64,000 nucleotides of DNA. Source: Polydactylus sextarius. Taxonomy: Eukaryota > Chordata > Actinopteri > Polynemidae. Under the pieces are notes generated by a model, which was given only the letters and a program-made list of their open reading frames with translations, was not told where the DNA came from and did not search any database. Below, piece after piece: positions 34,041 to 53,330 of this stretch; within the stretch, counting starts at the first letter, position 1; every line of letters begins with the position of its first letter. The stretch covers positions 16,228,659 to 16,292,658 of the forward strand of contig CM028919.1 of the NCBI GenBank assembly GCA_016801845.1, written 5' to 3'. The translations under genes were made by a program, and so were the position numbers.

Positions 34041-37008
34041 TAAACTTAATTTTTAATTATCTGAACTAGGAACAAGTAGGTCTACCCTAAAGCTTTAGGC
34101 CTATTTAGTCGAGTAACTGTATCTGTACACTAGTGTCTGTACTTCTACTTTAGAACTTCTACTTCTACTTTTACAGAATAAAACTTTACTAAATTCAAAG
34201 TATTTTTAGAGCAGTCAGAAAAACAGTTGAGAGATTTCCATCCTCAACCTCTCAGCTGTGGTAGAAAATAATATGCACTTCATTTTTATTTATTTATTTT
34301 TTTTCACTGCCTGGTCGATTTTGTTCGAGCTGTTGTATTTGGAGCTGTGATCCTCAGAGGAAAGAGCTTTTTCGATGAGCTCTTGAACGCAGCACATGAC
34401 GGTGCGCATGTCCTGTCATATGACTCCAGAGGAAAAAAAAAAAAAAAATGCTCATTTTCCCCACATGAGTGCAGCATTTACCCTTCACCCGAGACCTCAC
34501 CCCTCCACCTCCACCCTCCACATCCCTGCTCGGTATTTTACATGAAGAAAGACTGCTGGGTATTTTTTTTTCTTAGTGTTTCTGAGAGATGCTCAGTAAT
34601 CTGAGCCTCTAGCATCGAATCTGCTGTGTAATTCCCCACGTTTTATGGTTTAAACCACAAAAGCCTGTTCAAGGTGACTGCAAAGACACTGGGCAGAGCG
34701 CCAGACAACATATCAACTGACAGTGTCTAAAAGGCAAAAGCTTTTTTCTTTTTTCCTCTTTTTTTTATTGTTCTTTTCTTTTTTTTTTAACTTGCTAACT
34801 GCAGCTAAATATTTTCCCCTGTTGGGTCACCTACAGCTGAATACCTACAAGAGGAACATTTCTTAACAGCTCCAAATTTGCACGAGGGATCCTCCAGAGC
34901 TGCCCTCACTGAACTGCCCAAGGTGCCTGAACGGTGCCCAGCTCTCTCTCTGCACATGTATTTTTTATGGAGTCTACATAGCATACATAATTCAGCAATA
35001 ACACACGCTCCATCTGGACTCCTGTATGCACGCGTGTGTGTGTGTCTATGCACGGGTGTGTGGTCCATAGTTAACTTTCCTGCCGTGCCATTTCACCATT
35101 TCACGCCACATCCAACAGTGCTTGAAGAGCCAAAAAAATTAGTGTTTCCTCTGTAATTACAAGTGAGGAATAATGTGTTTGAGGGAGCGAGAGAAAGAGA
35201 AAGGGACGGAAAGAAATAAAGAAAAGAAGGTGAGGAAGAGAAAGAATAGAAAGTAGTGAAGGAAGAGAGATAGATTAAGTGAATGTGTAATAGTGAGTAC
35301 AGATGGCACGTTCAGGATCAAGCTCTTTCATCATGCCGTTTCTCATTAATAGACACGAGAGCGCTGCCCTAATTCCATAATTCCTAAATCATGCAAGTTA
35401 GCTGAGTGTGAGGAGACAAAAGTACAAGAGATAGAAAGAGAGAGAGGAGAACAGATTAGCCTGTAGCGTAATAATGTGTCTGTGAGAGCGAGAAGTCAAC
35501 AGAAAAAAAAAAAAAACTGAGAAGAACGGAAAAAGTGTCTCCATCTGTATTTCCTGGCTCTCCTTTTTGTTTGTTGCCAAAACCAATATCATACAGGCCA
35601 ATTTTTTTCCAGTTTAATTATCGTCCCACATGCGTGCCAAGCCAATGAAAAATAACTAGTATAATCAAGCGATTAATTAGATGTGGAAGACAGAATAACA
35701 TGAAGGATATAACGCGCCCGTGTGTCGGTGACATGGCCCAGATCAGCGGTTTCTCATGATTTCAAGAAGCACATCTGTTCATGTCTGGCCTCGTTCCAGT
35801 CGTATCACACATCCATCTCCCCTCTCACAAGGACTGACTGACACACGGGAAGGTTTTTTTTTTTTTTTTTTTTTTTGATTAGACTTAATTTTTTTACGTA
35901 GGCGGCTAACGCTGCTGGTACCTGATACTTGTCAGGACAAAGAATTGGCTGACCAAGCTCGTGTCTCAATATTCAGAGATAATTTCATTCCCTCGTCTCC
36001 TTTTGCACTGGATCCCACTCTTTCTCCGTTTGCATTGAGCTCTCATATGAAGCAATTTGATGGAAAGTAGAGACATCGATAGCCATTAGCCTGTTTTGCA
36101 CAGGAGGGCCAAACATGGCAAGCCAGGCCTCATCTATTATTCATGTACTTTAGTTTTCCCCAAAAAACAACGATTCTGATATTCTTTTTGCATCACGCTG
36201 CCAAAAGAGACGAGTCAGTGGTTTCAAATAACGCTTTTAAAACAAGGCTGATAAATGTTTCAGGATAGTACCGGCCCTTACAAGCCCCAATAGGGGAAAA
36301 GTGTCTATTGTCTGACTCTCTGTGTCCAGATCTGGTGGAAACCTATTGAGCTTAAAGAGGAAAAGGAAACGTTTAATATTCACGTTTTCAGACATTTACC
36401 CCTCAGGCATCACAAGTAATGGGTCCATGTCTTGTTCAAGGACATATGATCAAACCTGTGACTTTTCTCTCTAACCAGAAGTGTGTGTGTGTGTGTGAGG
36501 GAAGAGAGTAGGGATTCACAACTGATACTGCGATATAAAAATACTCTGCCACCTCCAAAGGGTCACAAGATAAATCTGAGGGTTTGAAATGATTAATGAG
36601 GTTGGAAAGGGGGAAAAAGTTTCTAAAACTTGAACTGAAATAATGGATATTTTTAACCTTTTGGGGCGCTGAACAGTTATTTAATGAGACCATATGTGGA
36701 GTTAAAAGGAGAGATCACATCTTTTTGTGTAAATCTTAACACATAAGGCAAGTTTCCATCCAAATGTAGCTCAAATTTTAACCATATTTTCATAAGAAAA
36801 CCACTAATCCTCTGCTCGGGTGCCAAGTATCCAAAGAAGAAGAAGAAGAAGTGGCACAATGAAATGAAATTTGAACCTCAAAGGATGGAAGACATCATGA
36901 AAATATGGCATTTGTTTGTTTCTTGTGTGAACTTAATGACATTTTTTTCCCCCCAATTTTCTTGCATTTTCACCCAGGACTTTTATGTGCAAATTTTAAA
37001 AATCAGCA
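34041..37008. other. snap23-efna2 intergenic region, proximal part
   Basis: No gene recognised. A purine-rich stretch lies at 35178-35280 and a 22-base T run near 35856. The stretches 34600-34740, 35600-35720 and 35890-36310 have balanced composition without repeats and could be conserved regulatory DNA. Confidence 0.45.
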
Positions 37009-38197
37009 TTAAAGTGATGAGTCAAACTCCCCTCAACAGATATGTTACGTTGGTTGAAGTAATATCCAGTTTGATCGTCTTTTGTTTTCACAACCAAATA
37101 GTTAACAATGAAAGTAAATGGGGCAGTCAGCCAAACGTATCTAAATTGTCATTTTTTAACCACTAATAAAGCTCAAAATATCACTTCACTTCAGCAGTAG
37201 CATGAATAGGGTCCCTACACATAAACTGAAGTACTGATAACTTCATTTTTCTGAACAACAGGCTGATGTGTCCATGAAGAGCGAGAAAAATGATGAATCT
37301 ACTGATGTGGAACACCCTTCATCACCAGTTGTTGGTGATGAAGGGGTTGGGTAAGTCTTGTAAAACAGTGTTTTTAATAAACCCTTGGTTCACTTACTAA
37401 TGCCTCTTTTCCACTAGCACCTACTTGTCTCTACTCAACTTATCTCTACTCAGTCTCTAGTGTTTCCACTTGGTGCTAGTTCCTGGTTCCAGCTACTGAT
37501 TTAGTTCCTACTCTGTGGAGGAACCAATGGAGCTGAGTCGATACTAAAACGTGACGTGAACAGACGCCGGCCACTGATTGGTCACAAGCTGCCACCAGAC
37601 GCCAGTTGAGTTGAGAGAGCGTCAACAAAATAATCAAGCTCCATTTTTAAACAGGACAAGAGTGATAGCCATCGTCGTAGCTACCTGGTCGTAAGCTAAC
37701 CCAGCAACAAGTACAGCATCTCCTCCATGTCCATTAATGTTTACTGATGTTTTAGTGTCGTGACGTCGCAGCAGTTTGACTCCACTCACCACATTCACGT
37801 GGAGGAGGAACCAAACTGTGATGGAAAACAACGTGTCTGCTACCAGACTGAGTAGAGTCCAGTAGAGTCCAGTAGAGTCCAGTAGAGTAGAGACACAACA
37901 ACATAGTGGAGAAGAGACATAAGTTATCAGTACTTCAGTTTATGTGTAGGGACCCTATTCATGCTACTGCTGAAGTGAAGTGATATTTTGAGCTTTATTA
38001 GTGGTTAAAAAATGACAATTTAGATACGTTTGGCTGACTGCCCCATTTACTTTCATTGTTAACTATTTGGTTGTGAAAACAAAAGATGGTCAAACTCAAT
38101 GTTACTTCAACCAATATAAAATATCTGTTGAGGGGAGTTTGGCTTGTTTTCATGGTGAAATAGACTCTGGTTCATGTTACTCTGGACGTCACTTTAA
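37009..38197. mobile_element. palindromic MITE-like element, copy 3, split by a nested element
   Basis: Left end at TTAAAGTGATGAGTC (37009) and right end at GACGTCACTTTAA (to 38197), so TTAA stands at both ends. The arms match copy 1. The element is interrupted at 37401-37919 by a different element; removing it restores CACTTACTAAGTTATCAG as in the other copies. Confidence 0.88.
37401..37919. mobile_element. nested Harbinger-like non-autonomous element with TAA duplication
   Basis: 519 bp inserted in MITE copy 3. Termini TGCCTCTTTTCCACTA and, read inward from the other end, TGTCTCTTCTCCACTA match at 14 of 16 positions. TAA is present on both sides (37398-37400 and 37920-37922) but only once in uninterrupted copies, so it is a 3-bp target duplication. 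TWA duplications are typical of PIF/Harbinger elements. No transposase is encoded. Confidence 0.8.
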
Positions 38198-39312
38198 CAG
38201 GTTGATAAAAATGCACTTGCAGACATTTGACATGAAATCTTTCTAGTAAAAGTACCTCAAAATTGTGCATTAAGTACAGTATTAAAGTAAAAGCACTTTC
38301 CGTCGGTGGTGGGCCACCCTGCTGGAAATCTGATGGAAACAAGAGAGGAAAGGCTATCAAGCTATTCAGTCTCCATGTTGTCAGCAGTTCAGATTAGCTG
38401 TCACATCGCTGAGGGAGAAACAGCTGAAGATTGGAGAGGGTGATTTCATCTGAATAATTTCATGCTTTGACTGGCAGAGCTCAGCGCTCACTGTCCCAAG
38501 ACTTTGACGTCAGAAGAAAATAGACTGAGCGAAAAGACCCAGGTGAGGTTTGATACATGAATACAATCATCTGTCACATTTCCACTAAAGAAATCCCACA
38601 CATCTCACTTGTTTTTTTTTTTCAGTAGACAAAAAGACAATCTTTATTTGTGTGTTTCTCTCCTCGCTCTGACTTCTGTGTTTTACTTTTGACTGACTTG
38701 ACTTTTTAAATGACTGAGGTCAGCTTCCACAAAAACACCACAAACAGAAAAAAGGAGACAAACTCATACATGACGCTCAGACCTGGAGGCATCCTACCGC
38801 TACCAACCATGGATCACAAACCAGAGAAGAAGAAGAAGTAGAAGTAGAAGAAGTAGAAGAAGAAGCAGAATGATAGAAGGACAGCATCAGTGGAGTAGAA
38901 GAAGAGAAGACACGTTTTTTTTTAAATCTTCCACAGGCTATACCCCATCACTGCATCCCACAACAGGAGTAATTAACAGTGATTTTTAAATGCTACAAAA
39001 ATAAGATGAAACAGGGAAGGAAGTGCTTCCCCTTGTTTGTGTTTTTGCGTGTGTGTGTGTGTTTGTACATGTGTGTATGTGCATGCCATGTTTTTGTAAA
39101 TGTCTAGAGCTGCATGTGCTTTTCTACAAATGTCTGCACTTGTGTGTGTGTGTGTCTGTACATGTGTGTGTTCACAGTGCTTACTCATTATAATCACTTC
39201 CCAACATTAAAGAAGTCTCAGTCCCATGATACACACACACTTTCTCTCCCTTTGCTCTCTCTCTCTTTATAATACTGTCCACCGATGCTTCCACCATCTC
39301 ACAGGATGTATA

Positions 39313-39347
<35 letters not shown>

Positions 39348-41095
39348 ATGCCCATGTGTGTGTCTTCGTGATGCTACCGCACACACCTCGCCTCATTTAC
39401 CACAGTCTATGTGCTTCCCCTTATTGGTTTAACCCACAGACCCAGGACCAGCTTCAAGTCAGTGTTTATGTCCGCTGTAATCTGGCCCGGGCTCTGAGGG
39501 CTGATTTCCAGTCAGTTTCAACCTTTGGGTCCATTTATCTCGCGGCCCGAGCTAATCCATCAATGACCGTAAGCCAGACAGGAGAAACCATGTGAGGAGA
39601 GAGGTTGAATTTTCCTTTTGATGTTTGATAAAGTCCCAGGGAGAGCAAGAGAGCGGTAGCAAGGGTGTTTCAGATTTTCCCCCATGAAAAAATATATCAT
39701 CATTACAAACAAGATTGATCTGAAGGTTTCACAGTGGTCATGCAACTTGAGTGTCGCCTCCTTTTCTCACCTGACCCCATGTCCGTTCATCCTTAACTTA
39801 AACCTCCCTCCCTCCTCCCATCCCTCCCTCCGTCTCCCCCGACCTCGTTCGTTCATCCTGCCAGTCCGAGAGAACGTACCGTTAAGTGACCACAGTCATA
39901 ATAATACAGAAAGACAAAGAGGTGGGTGACCAGTGGTACATTCATACATGAGAAAGTCATGGTTCCAAAAGTCACCCGACCCGATCGACATTAGACAGTG
40001 CTGAAGACGCCTGTGCTGACCAGGCTGTGATAAATGCTTTGTTTAGAAACATGAATAAGACAAAAACACATCCCACCTGAAAATATACACTTCACCAAAC
40101 CTACCCCGAACCCACCCACCCACCCACCCACCCGCCCGCCCCTGCAAAAAAAAAACAAAAAAAAAAAACAAAAAAAAGAAACACACCCATCCCTCCCACA
40201 GAAACAGGCTATGGTTATACTTGTCATTATAATACGATATCTGAGCTTCTCATAAAAAAATCAAACTGTATCACTTTTATATCACGTTGCCGTGAATCTA
40301 CACTGGGTCTGAAAATATCAACACATATAATATTACATTTCCCATATGGCCGTATTTAGTTAAATCTGCTCCCGCATTGTTTTTCCACTCTCTCTTTTTT
40401 TTTGTTCTGTACAGTCCAGACCACTTTCCTTCCTCCTCCCTCCCTCGTCTTTATACATGCGCTCTTATTCTCTTTGTGGCTGGAATTCATCCAGATAGTA
40501 TAGAATTCCAATTACAATGCAAGCTTGGCCACTTCCAATTCTTGCTTTGAGGATGGGATAGCAATGTGAGCAAAATCCAATTTTTGTGCATCCAGGCCTA
40601 TCGCTTAATGCATCCTGCCGTGATTGGGTGATAGGAATTGCACTGGAACGACAAGTTTAATCATAGCTATGGCTATATCTGCCCCATCAGTGGCCAAAAG
40701 TCAATATTCAAATCAAAAACGACCCCACACCCACGCACAAACCACCACCACCACCCCCTGATATGAGTGCATGAGTCCCTTGTGTTTCTCAACTGTTCCA
40801 TCCAGAATCATCAGGAATCAGCGATGAAGAGCAGATTTCCAGATAACTGGTCTGGGAAGGGTGTCCACGCTGGGCCATGGAGGGCAGAGGGGGCAGGAGG
40901 GGGGAGCGAGGCTGGCAGTGGGGGTGGTTGGTGGTCGTTTAGAGGTGGAGAGGGATAGGATGGAGACAGAGGGCTTCCCTGAGGGGTGGTGGATTTAGAG
41001 GGACAGCCAGCCCAGCTCAGCAACCCTGGATGGGAACTCCAAGAAGAAGAAGACGAGGAAGAAGAAGAAGAAGCAGAAGAAGAGAGGGACAGAGG
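38198..41095 (-). other. distal intergenic DNA and efna2 3' UTR (boundary unknown)
   Basis: The part next to 41095 is efna2 3' UTR, opening with a polypyrimidine stretch on the minus strand (41040-41090). A CA/TG tract lies at 39318-39346 and ACCC repeats at 40109-40140. The segment 40480-40720 is non-repetitive, with balanced composition, and may be conserved 3' UTR. No confident polyadenylation signal was chosen. Confidence 0.45.
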
Positions 41096-47667
<6,572 letters not shown>

Positions 47668-50281
47668 CTGAAAAACACAAAGTAAAATACATTACATTTC
47701 TGTATGATTGCACTGCATAAAGGACACGGTGGTGAGCGTCTGTTTAGTGCAGCTGTGCTCTGCATCGCAAATTAAATGAAACTGAATAATCGCTGTTGGG
47801 ACATTTCTGTGTTTCTCTGCGGGGAGATCAGGTCAGAGGTCACGGTCAGCAACAAAACAGCATTTTTCTTTATTCCCCCGCGTTTTTTTTTTTTTTTTAA
47901 ATTTCGACACATCCCTCAAGGACAATTTGACTAATGTTTTCTGATAAACCAATTGAGTCATTGTAGCGTACAGCAAAAACATCCTAGAGGGGTTTTATTT
48001 TAATAAAAAAAATAAATAAAAATAAAATCAATAAAAATCTGTCCAGTTGTGGCAAAAGTTTGCATAGTAGAACCACATTTATTTTCATAAAGCTCAGCAA
48101 GCTTCAGTGTGCTTCATGGGAATTATTAACATGTTTGGAGTATAGTTTTTTTTTCCCCAGTCAGTCCATGCTTGGATGAATCTACTCATATGACACTCAA
48201 ATAGAAAAGAGAAGCGCATCATGTGATGGTAGAGAGCACACATTATTATCCCGCCCCGGCTGTGGTCAATGTCCACTTATTTCTGTCCACATACGGATCA
48301 TTGAGGTTGGCACGAAGAATAGAAGTGGGTCAGAGGTTAGTGAAGAAGAAATATTAGTATATACGCTCGTTGTAATGTTCTTCCCTCTGGCATCAAGTCA
48401 ATGATCTTGTGGGATAAATGCAGGTAACATATGGAAACACACGAGATGGTGCTATCTTCTCTCATGTCGTTTCAAAAGCCTCAGCGTCTTAGTTACAATA
48501 TATGAGAAACATATGGTTACATTTTACATTTTCCTTCCCCCTACATAATACAACCTCTATTTAGGTTCATATGTTGGTGCCAATGTTGCTTATATGAGAA
48601 TCTAAACTCTGTTTACAATCTTAAAGTCACTGGAGTGAAACAGTTTCTATCCGTGGATAAAAAACTGACGACATTTTATATTTTTGTTTTTGCCAAGAAA
48701 TGCCGTTAAAAGATCAGAGCCAAATGTGTTTTACTTTAAACATTTCGTCTTCCCCCGCGTCGAGGTTTTCCTCCGAGAGCGTCAACGTTTAAAAATAGGT
48801 GACATGAATACACACTTTCATTTTCCAAAAACAGCTGGGCACTGTATTAGTTTCCCTTCGTCTTTGTCTTTTTTTAGTTAGTTAGTCAAAGTGGATTAAA
48901 CACTACATTTGTTGAAGACTATTTTCAGAAAAGGATTAGTTCACATTTGATGTTGTATTTGAAACGACTCAAAATTAAAACTGCAGCGCGACGTTTATGA
49001 TTATAAAGAATTTAGTGACTGATGTGTTTTTAATACGTTTTTTTTTTTTTTTAATAAAAATAGATCATCACCAGAAATATCCTTTTAATATTAAAACATG
49101 AAATTAATGACAGAACATCTAGTGAAACTGATAATTCAATATCTCGCGTCTGAGTATGAATCAATACACTTAAAGTCTGAAAGTGTTTCATGGATAGTTT
49201 TACTTTCATATCAGAAAATACAATACATCAGTTTTTTTTAAATATTTGATATTTCAGATGTTTTATTTACAAGCTCTTCATAAATAAAATGTCCCAAGGG
49301 CATGACTTGGGAATCTCTTTGTTTCTTTTTTTTTGTTTCCATCTTTAACAACCCAAAGTAATTCAATATTCAAGTTTCACTTTGAGAGTAAAACCATCTA
49401 ACATTTCCAACACTGTTTAAAATTCACAAGTGTGATGTTTTAGTGTTTGTAGCAACGATGTCTTCTAGTATCTGTAGCATCAATGTCATTTCAAATATAG
49501 TTTAACCTCTAATAACTTTAAAATTTAGCATCTTGTTTGTTTGTTTGACCTGTGTGTGTGTGTGTGTGTGTGCGTGTGTGTGTGTGTGAGAGAGAGAAAG
49601 AGGAAAATGTCTCAGAGCAAATGAGAGTAAACAAAGCCGGTTGTCGGGCCGTTGTCGTTGTCGGCGAGGTGAGTTCACACACACACACACACACACAAAT
49701 TGGGCTTTTTAAACAAATTCATCATTTTCCCCCCCTCACCTTGGCAGTAATTGATTGCCTGGAATGAAGACATCTTGGTCTAAGCACTTTTTGGTTAGTG
49801 GGGATATTTAGCTTTGGGACAAATTATCCCAGTAACGGCAGACCTATCTCTCTCCCAGAGGGCAAATCAGGAAGTGAGTTAGATGTGAAATGAGCGCCTT
49901 CATGCTTCAGTGCCCTATCAGAGCGAGTTTTGCTGGTTCTAAAGGGATCCTTGAACAGATCATTTAAAGGCATTGATCCACTGGGGAGCTTCTCTCGGCT
50001 CTCTCTGCTCCCAATCAACTCTGATTAACAACTAAAGGGGAAAAGGCAGAGAGAGAAACAGAGGGAGAGATGCGCAGAATGAGAATAAAACGGCTGAAAA
50101 GGGGAGAAGTGAGGGAGAGAGAGACAAAGAGAGAAACAGTAGGAGAGATATGGAAGTACATGCAGACTGAGGACAAAAGAAAGTAAATGACAGAGAGAGA
50201 GGCGGGAGATAATGAGATTGCATGAAATTAGAGTAGAAAAAGTCAGAAATAAGCGAAAAGAAGGAGGGAATAAACAGCAAA

Positions 50282-50309
50282 GAGGAGGAGGAGGAGGAGG
50301 AGGAGGAGG
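50282..50309. repeat. GGA trinucleotide repeat in a purine-rich tract
   Basis: About nine GGA units at the end of a roughly 300-bp stretch (50041-50340) in which purines strongly predominate on the plus strand. Confidence 0.85.
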
Positions 50310-50473
50310 CCAGCTGGAGGAAGAGCAGATGGAAGAGGAGTTTTATGTCTTTCATTTCAATTTGTACAACTGTGGGTTTCCATCTGAGACAAATGTGCTT
50401 TGCGTATTGATTATGCACTGATACATTTATGGATGACTACCATCTGAGCATTAGCACTTTGGGCATATAATGT

Positions 50474-50476
<3 letters not shown>

Positions 50477-50511
<35 letters not shown>

Positions 50512-50653
50512 TGGTTAAATGGTAAAATAGGTCTCGATGAGTGAAGATGCTCAGTCCAAGAAAGGGTCTAATGTGCCAGGATACATTAGGTTGTATTAAG
50601 CTACTCAGCACCCTGCTCTGCTCCCGTGACACTGTCTGCATCTCTAATACAAC

Positions 50654-50702
<49 letters not shown>

Positions 50703-50858
50703 TGCATCACTGCTCCTGAGACTGTGTCATTTGAAATTAAACACACATTTGCTGCTTCGACCAAAAAGACATAAGAATGCACTCACACTTAAAACACGTC
50801 TTATCTCATCTGTGTGAGGGCGTGTGGGTGTCGCTCCTGCAGGTACTGATCTCAGAGC

Positions 50859-50925
<67 letters not shown>
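50477..50925. repeat. GT, GT and AT microsatellites
   Basis: GT at 50477-50509, GT at 50656-50702 and an AT array at 50863-50925, close together in efna2 intron 1. Confidence 0.92.
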
Positions 50926-50928
<3 letters not shown>

Positions 50929-52170
50929 GAAGTATATATGAATACAAATGTACATTTATATATATATATAAGTACAGGAAGGAAAAGTGATTAATAGTAG
51001 TTTAGTTGTTTTAAACATGTAAAAAAAAGGGACAAAGAGAAAAACATGTTTGAAAAACAGAAGGAAGAAATTTTCCAGAGACTGAAACTAGAGAAGGTTT
51101 TTATATTAACGTATATGATGAGAAGATAATGAAAATCTAAATACATCACCCAGTTCCTGCAGCACAGTAAAGTTTGTAGTGATTGATGTTTAGATATTTA
51201 TTAAATTACAAAAACAAAAAAAATCTATATAATTTTATAAATAATATTTTGTGTTTTTTTTATCTTATCTTATTATTTATTATCTTATATTTTTATTATT
51301 TATTTTATTTGAAACATGTTTACTGTAAATTACTATATAATAAAAGAACTTAAACTGTGTAATTATTTACTTGATTATTTACTTGATAATTGATTATAAA
51401 TAGTATAACTTTGTGATCTACTTTGCTACATTTAAAATAATATTCGCTACTTGAATGAATTTAACAGAAAAGATACTTTGTATTTGTCATCATCATATAA
51501 TTGTTCTGTTGAAAACAAATGTTTCCAGCTTTTGAATAAATTAAACATCAATTTAAAAAATAACTAAAACTCTGAGTAGCTGTTTATTACTTTGACTTGA
51601 GTATATCTTTACACCAGTACTTGTTGTCGTACTTGTAGTTGAGTAATATTTCAGTCATGTAACAAAACTTCTTTTTTTCAGATACTTGTCTTCGCTCCTC
51701 TCTGTGTTACCTGCCTGTTCACTCGGCCAATCCCGGCCAAGTTTCAACCGTCACCATCACAAGTCTCCAAACGTTCGAGCAGCGTCTGGAAACACTCAGT
51801 CGATACTGAGAAGTCAGTTGCATCGTGAGATTGTCAACAGAAACGTTTTATTGTGGAATTTTTGAAGGTTGTCGTTTTTAAGGAGAATGAAACAAAATGG
51901 CAGACAGTTTCTTTTAAACTCGGTGCACTAAATAATAAATAATGAATGATTTGTGATTCTTTTGTTAATTTAATCTTTCGGCAAACAACTAATTAACTGT
52001 TGTATTTACTCTTTTTTTTACCGTTAAGACCTGAGCGAATTGAATTCATTCCTCTGAAATGCTGGTTTGTTTGCTAACTAATGTTAACCTAGCGAGCTCA
52101 TTTGTTCAGAGAGCTTTACTGTCCCTCTTCAATAACTTTTTATTACACGAAATTGTGAAGCAATAATGAA

Positions 52171-53330
52171 TGCACCTCTAATTTGGACCATGCATCCTTC
52201 TAAATCTTTGACAAAATTGGGCCAAATTTGACTTGTAATGATTTCACCATCAGAGTATTCAGTCTTTCAGGTGAACCTCAAAACACAGAGATCGAAATTG
52301 TGAAGCAATAATGAATAAAATGCAACATGGAGCAAACAGAAGAGCTGAAAGTAAACAGAGACGTTTTATTATGGATGAGCAGCTGACCAGCTCCAACACT
52401 GTGACCTTCACTGTGACTGGAGCTTTCAAACTTTTATATATTTTTACCAAACTCAAGACAAACTCTGTCACATGTGAACCTGTATCCTACTGCTAGAGTC
52501 TCTGAGTTAACGTCAGTTGTTAATAAATGAATCAAACAGTGTCTACGTCAGTGTAGATGTGGTGGTAGAGGTGAGTCTGACCAGGCAGCTGATAAACTAA
52601 GTGATCAGGGCAGATTTCTAACGTCAAAGTAAACAGTGTTGTTGTGTCACTAAAGAGGCTGAACATCTCTTTCTACACAGACAGGAGCCTCATCAACATA
52701 ACACTATGTCTGTTTAACTCAGTAGTGGTGAAGAAACGGTAGAAAACAAGAGTTTAATCAGACTGTCACACACCTCTGTTGGTTTCTGACACATTGGTCA
52801 AAGTCTAAAAGAGTCGATGGTTGAATTCGTTTTATTTTCTCAGAAATCTTATAGGTCTAAATTACAAGAGACAGAGATCAGATGTTTAATGTTGTAATGA
52901 TTAAAATGTTCGATCGTAGTTTTTGAGGAAACAGCATCAACAAGTTTGATGAGCGTAGCAACTGTTTGATTCATTTATTAACAACTGACGTTAACTCAGA
53001 GACTCTAGCAGTAGGATATAGGTTCACATGTGACAGAGTTTGTCTTGAGTTTGGTAAAAATATATAAAAGTTTGAAAGCTCCAGTCACAGTGAAGGTCAC
53101 AGTGTTGGAGCTGGTCAGCTGCTCATCCATAATAAAACGTCTCTGTTTACTTTCAGCTCTTCTGTTTGCTCCCTGTTGCATTTTATTCATTATTGCTTCA
53201 CAATTTCAATCTCTGTGTTTTGAGTTTCACCTGAAAGACTGAATACTCTGATGGTGAAATCATTACAAGTCAAATTTGGCCCAATTTTGTCAAAGATTTA
53301 GAAGGATGCATGGTCCAAAATAGAGGTGCA
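52171..53330. repeat. large near-identical inverted repeat (370-bp arms)
   Basis: Left arm 52171-52540 and right arm 52962-53330 are reverse complements, differing at only about two sites in the 183-bp stretch I compared closely, around a 421-bp spacer. Arm ends read TGCACCTCTAATTTGGACCA and its near complement. No target duplication is visible. A 24-bp word at 52148-52171 recurs at 52293-52316 inside the left arm. Matching 61-residue open frames in both arms reflect the repeat. It may be an unclassified terminal-inverted-repeat element. Confidence 0.9.

Noticed and set aside
52259..53242. Matching 61- and 70-residue open frames on both strands
   Set aside because: They are mirror copies from the large inverted repeat, not a gene pair.
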